From Pythium myriotylum (Eukaryota; Oomycota; Peronosporomycetes; Pythiales; Pythiaceae), in NCBI GenBank assembly GCA_023091665.1, contig JALJCQ010000026.1:806001-870000 (forward strand): a DNA stretch of 64,000 bases. Direction: 5' to 3'. Below, piece after piece: positions 61,701 through 64,000 of the stretch. The notes under the pieces were generated by a model. It was not told the DNA's origin. It ran no database searches and worked only from the letters and a program-made list of their open reading frames with translations. The translations under genes and the position numbers were made by a program. Position 1 is the stretch's first letter, and every line of letters starts with the position of its first letter.

Positions 61701-64000
61701 AGAACCAGGGAATCAGCAGTTAGACACCAATGTGCCGCACTTTGCAGTCGAATCGGTAGGATAAGAGTTGGACGCTTCACAACTACATGAAAGAGTGTAC
61801 TTGCTGATTCTTCCGTCAGCAGCATCCGCGTAGCGGTAGCTAGAGTCTCCGCCACCATAGCCCCGAGAATACCTTCAAACAGGTAGTCGACAAGCTCCAT
61901 TACCTGCTGGTGGTAATAGACCAAACGCACAGGCTCGAAATCAAGCTTGAGGGAGCTTCCCGTGGCTGTATCCGCACTCCACTTGTACACGAATGCCATC
62001 AGAGGCTCCATTGAGGACGATGAGCGCTTGTTAGGTTTGTAGACACGAGTATGATCACCAGTGTCTAGGCCGACAAGTGGAGTGTACTCTTCGTGTTTGG
62101 CAAGACTGAGATCAGTCGCTGTGAAGTTCCCCAAATGGCCGACCACTTCATTCCAAACTCGGGCATTCGACTGCTTCACCACATATTCTAACGCAACATC
62201 CTGAATCGCCAATCGGACGAGCTGTCGGTCCAAATGATCTTTGTTGAAAGTCACAGTCAGTTGAACAAGTGACGCTCGAAACAGTAGCGGCGGTACGACA
62301 CTAGCTGTATCAAATCCAGATGAGCCAACGGGCACACTTGACGCATGGCCCTCTGCTGCGACGACCGGGGTTGTTGCCTCTGCGATGGTAAACGCATGAG
62401 ATTGAAGGGCCATTGAATAAGCCGACAATATCTGATACAACAGCGCGACAGAAGATGGGTTCCACTGAATATGGAGTACGTTGCAACGCAAGACCACAAT
62501 AGTGTCCGCCTCTCGGTCAGCGTTGCCTTCCAGCTCACTTCTCTCCCCTGTGTTGAAAGTTGTGACATCTAGAGCAATCAAGTGTGGAGAGTCTTCTCCT
62601 TCTCCACCTGTTGACAACAGATAGAAGAACTTGGAAGATTTTTCATATAGGCAATCTTCCATCACCATTGATTGCAGCCGTGCTTGGACAACAGTCTGGG
62701 ACGTAAATACTGCCATTTCAAAGGCAGATCCTGATAGTCTGAGCCGAAATGCATCTTTTATAGAGTCCTGTTTCAAGCGCAGGAGCACCTCTCCAATTTC
62801 CACGCCAAGCTGCAGGGCAAACTTCTCCTTCGGCGTTTTGCGCACCTGGGGTGTGTCGCGACTTGTTTCGTCCTCTTGCTGGGCGAGCTGATCTTGGATC
62901 ACAAATTTTTCGAATTGGGGGACAGATCCGAACATCTGGGCGTTCAACGAAGAGTGAATGCGACCCAAGGATGTAATCTGCGACTCAGATACCTTCAAGA
63001 CAACACTGGGTAGCATTGCCTTTGCAGAAATATTCGGCGTCACGAGTGCCTCGGCATCGTTCACCGCAAATTGTTTAGGTCCGCTAAACGTTGATGAAGA
63101 AGTTGACTCCACTGCGAATGTGATGTTGAACTGCTCCACAATATGAACAAATTTGTCAATCGCGATATTTGATCCAAGTGGCGGAAGCGACTCAAGTCGC
63201 CCGAGCAAGACATTGACTTTGGACATTTCAGTGCTCCAATACAATCGATCACGAATTGTTGACTTCGCCGGTGGTAGTTCGTTTTGAAACTTGAAGCGAC
63301 CGAAATCAATAACGATAGTCGCCGAACTTGCATCGGATATACTTTCTGATATCACAACAACAGGTGCCGTAAAATCAACACCCACGTCGAACTTCATTCT
63401 CGGTTTGAGTGCCAGAGTTTGACGATAGAGCTCGTCCTCATCTTCGTCGGAGAAAATCCATTCAGAAACCGATGAAGTCGCAAAATTCCACACTCTATCG
63501 AGTTGGTCGGCGGGAAGCATACTCACGAAAAAGCTTTGCAGATATGCTACGAACGACGGATCGACCATCAATCGAACTGGGGCCATGGTGAAACGGATTC
63601 GCACAGCGTTGACCTTCACAACCTCATCCTCCACCTCTCGAGCTGCTTCTTGACTGCCGTCAAAGCCAACTTCCAAACTAGCACACGGACTAGACTTCTC
63701 ACTATTAGCACCCAATGAGCAAAACTGGTGGTAAGGTGTTCCTTCCGCGAGACCATTCAGTATCTCGAAGTGCTGCACTCGGCATCGGGTTTCCCAATCA
63801 AAAGTTGGGCGCACATCAACTCCAAGCGAAGCATCTAGGGAGCTAACGAAGAACGGCGTCGATTGCCTCGTTTGGTATAAAGCCAGCTGCCCTCTTCGGA
63901 GATGAACCTTGAAAGCGAACAGGTTGCACGTTGTCGGGACTTCGTGAGATATCTCATGTTCAACTGCCTCATCGTAAGCTTTCTTCAAGTTGGCTCGACC
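55739..64000 (-). CDS. VPS13 family lipid-transfer protein, C-terminal part, with terminal PDZ domain (partial)
   Basis: About 2750 codons open without interruption from the right window edge to the stop at 55739. The N-terminal chorein region lies outside the window. Visible are long beta-rich repeats typical of the VPS13 bridge, the SHR-BD/APT1 region (about 57800-58350; VIPRYLVINQSSHTVLLLED), the VPS13 C-terminal ATG2-like helical region (about 56700-57100), then a PDZ-like domain at about 55830-56085 (PSLGLIAK, GKIAPGDTILTVSGV). The last residues contain two YDLFG motifs, and NLFGD lies just before the PDZ domain. VPS13 proteins form rods that carry phospholipids between organelles at contact sites. 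The PDZ domain and DLF motifs probably help to dock it. The stop is 162 bp upstream of ClpB on the same strand. Confidence 0.88.
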   Translation of the reverse strand, partial: GRANLKKAYDEAVEHEISHEVPTTCNLFAFKVHLRRGQLALYQTRQSTPFFVSSLDASLGVDVRPTFDWETRCRVQHFEILNGLAEGTPYHQFCSLGANSEKSSPCASLEVGFDGSQEAAREVEDEVVKVNAVRIRFTMAPVRLMVDPSFVAYLQSFFVSMLPADQLDRVWNFATSSVSEWIFSDEDEDELYRQTLALKPRMKFDVGVDFTAPVVVISESISDASSATIVIDFGRFKFQNELPPAKSTIRDRLYWSTEMSKVNVLLGRLESLPPLGSNIAIDKFVHIVEQFNITFAVESTSSSTFSGPKQFAVNDAEALVTPNISAKAMLPSVVLKVSESQITSLGRIHSSLNAQMFGSVPQFEKFVIQDQLAQQEDETSRDTPQVRKTPKEKFALQLGVEIGEVLLRLKQDSIKDAFRLRLSGSAFEMAVFTSQTVVQARLQSMVMEDCLYEKSSKFFYLLSTGGEGEDSPHLIALDVTTFNTGERSELEGNADREADTIVVLRCNVLHIQWNPSSVALLYQILSAYSMALQSHAFTIAEATTPVVAAEGHASSVPVGSSGFDTASVVPPLLFRASLVQLTVTFNKDHLDRQLVRLAIQDVALEYVVKQSNARVWNEVVGHLGNFTATDLSLAKHEEYTPLVGLDTGDHTRVYKPNKRSSSSMEPLMAFVYKWSADTATGSSLKLDFEPVRLVYYHQQVMELVDYLFEGILGAMVAETLATATRMLLTEESASTLFHVVVKRPTLILPIRLQSAAHWCLTADSLVLEHFPSSVIRFRGHSDNLANRERNVELFADGERLSQVVEEGEGEVSVRADCKRVQFQTANIFFASENFDAKSAVNYVSVLRVPTNLAVEVDDLVSAGSFSSQCRALPRITMRVRMDDVAFELNRSEYLAVLSLVRCNFGAEILLSEHAQIEHSHSEVYRPTMGYSYSRTDLEMVTMQIIFEMAAVRCDLYQDSRSGADSETLRELIDQAIDGASSTRRRERLLATIRGTRVSASVNQLHEQWPSIELRVDSFFIQDHATRSLLLPDGREDAYSVPGIVFRCDRPFSVSYAWDTEQKQSKIELDSDDLHGIVIPESVLLLLDYFAPHSVEESASLDPSQPVGTLVRRKSITAAILNEPISSTVSGNNAYELTVALRGRNMSIAFPEDVFNGESEQVAMRADFNVSYKWKPASNELEKVRGGGSDLDIQSSLAVHATGIEVFSRNAKRQGCASSSTAPLVQILEPCDVHVEISDLFPHAGQQQQIVAVRFSPIEVYASYEDSCVVMSAVESATSSYERHSGRVGVSPPRKEDADVVEAFSSTVEIHRYFTCEVGAMSLTLINDCDGCDMGLLQLQTQRCNLFLNVTYTPPLVTAGPSVAPPTTTLSGGGNIVTLISYYNPDSRDWHPMCSEWGVDVSLQGSVFDNSGKGQGSENELHVIVTANRSLDLAVTHGLLEVFASAGGAWNRRSSQLPSPTSSPSSLRVSALHGRRRQAKAPSVIRNDTGLPLTFWLSTSSETDEQDGASSLSIVPSGNVADLHYTHSRGRGCGVARKYASRDRTTNSMRLHLHLADAPFQPIHDIEFEQLGSRAYHLLDGRSGSNTRFMLNFNSQLVDGRIVVTVSSQVKVVSTLSMPIQLLVNDPTWASPVEIGILYPHRESAVPVMVSLGTELRVRPLADAVYGWSAPIPIQTRSEVDLRVESSSAEAARNAIFCVAMTLEESLRVVTFAEPIVLINKLPVDLAFRVKSSHSASGTGTGSTASPRERMQVGEKRGVWWTDHRYRPQFELAVNGCQTSRWIELTQAANMSSKSGGTTGDVVSVMLLRQDGRPFKLLLQIVEQPPAKSLHIHLYAEIWFINRTGLDLVYGNESEAESYFPPANARTLVGNAQISAYSSSSESPTPGPPNVRLSMPSCAWSSRFAADPRRLSWQDECLTLKADSERGGGNGVNVLYEFGISADYSTRHFGSITTLISVIPRYLVINQSSHTVLLLEDTTGGKSSAVFTGTGEAHHILAKGDSYALYWVTGTRCRLRTSVLSDFGQFGWSEGISYDQVKSHSLAIPLVSHDGMGPTGAVKLQVSIKQGSISQASLVIMITDQPEHETSKLDTPDSRGSWDIFTIHTQLAGLIVTVADKQVGNSVGDSSSLFGTSTKIVDENVARLTVTRITAELSSSTQNTSVRLNVMGIKLEDLLHRSKNPVVLRPVNRNDSFSSSRREGQNVDKCFLSITFLEKPHPKYRWIERILVEVQDVRVATTMQFVDRLNKLVTETLAHFDSHAYATTLSIFDDSDSDASRAMRENILEYFVTTDDDGAMASITGHKVYIESCEIAPVRVVVSFSREKGGTRNDPNAGFWLSNLKFKIDNAYLTLDAFKLSHAMATQEALVESLSAFYVKSVKSQALGLIESVQVTTLVTSVVASGVSSLVSTIMGKTDPSLANAKNSFQYQFLTNNQLITKHSKMLSECQSTAQFLQQVKHLVYDWDSNHTGLEARGCVALGILNNSRHSLVVNAHLNDGAEIRVLPVGRKHLASAMGESSGSDPNSWRSDRSMVIFAWGYTPTLLTSGDVYFTVQSNACNVFVTRKTARLKANIGYTATFTHQEKQQWWSTNVVIVGDDLHGHVSGASNLFGDTPSTPLGMAAPALPPMPLQPSQSGGMLDAEYEVVFTTPSLGLIAKQSGPRQVIVRECLVLENGAPSPALACGKIAPGDTILTVSGVAVTNTSQFRDLVGQSPRPVVLRFRRTGDRFGASEAYDLFGEKQPRGDSYDLFGVGTQ

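Overview
This window looks like nuclear DNA of an oomycete (stramenopile). Its genes are eukaryotic and intron-poor, with 56-67 nt introns. Neighbours are packed 40-500 bp apart. Two promoters carry an oomycete-type initiator. The gene set (GT48 glucan synthase, FYVE-SYLF protein, ankyrin-HDAC, GPI-anchored secreted protein) fits that group. The species cannot be named from sequence alone. Roughly the first 19.3 kb is a nest of Ty1/copia LTR retrotransposons; the rest is a gene-dense region.

Retrotransposon nest (1-19327). Segments in order: A, 3' half of a plus-strand element (1-2716); B, 5' half of a diverged minus-strand element (2717-5789); a small minus-strand pol fragment (5790-6119); C, plus strand with both LTRs (6120-10638); D, plus strand, sharing its 5' LTR with C and split by E (10639-11920 and 16441-18828); E, a complete minus-strand element with apparently identical 359-bp LTRs and a GGTCC target duplication (11921-16440); and a rearranged fold-back remnant (18829-19327). 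The copies share the same gag lesions, and C and E share the same integrase deletion, so a defective lineage appears to have been moved in trans. The LTRs of both families carry five GAAnnTTC heat-shock-element units. The gag start codon lies inside a primer-binding site complementary to the anticodon arm of initiator tRNA-Met.

Transition (19328-22647) is gene-poor, with one weak hypothetical ORF at 20098.

Gene-dense part. In order: HSF-like factor (+, 22648), ankyrin-repeat class II HDAC (+, 24251), 14-cysteine GPI-anchored secreted protein (+, 27129), P4-ATPase flippase (-, to 32569), SUMO-interacting-motif protein (+, 32991), four-exon acylated EF-hand protein (-, 34253-34960), PHD-like zinc-finger chromatin protein (+, 35088), SCI1-like basic protein (-, 38183-39296), FYVE-SYLF protein (+, 39762), 1,3-beta-glucan synthase fused to a sugar transporter (-, 41979-48689), codanin-1 homologue (+, 49173), mitochondrial ClpB/Hsp78 (-, 53206-55576), and the C-terminal part of a VPS13 lipid-transfer protein ending in a PDZ domain (-, 55739 to the window edge).

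Intron models were built by eye from GT/AG sites, phase agreement and family alignment. Each spliced model gives a coding length divisible by three. Themes that connect the genes: chromatin and histone handling (HDAC, PHD-like protein, codanin-1, SIM protein), membrane lipid and wall functions (flippase, FYVE-SYLF, VPS13, glucan synthase), and heat shock (HSF-like gene, ClpB with a promoter HSE, HSE-bearing retrotransposon LTRs).
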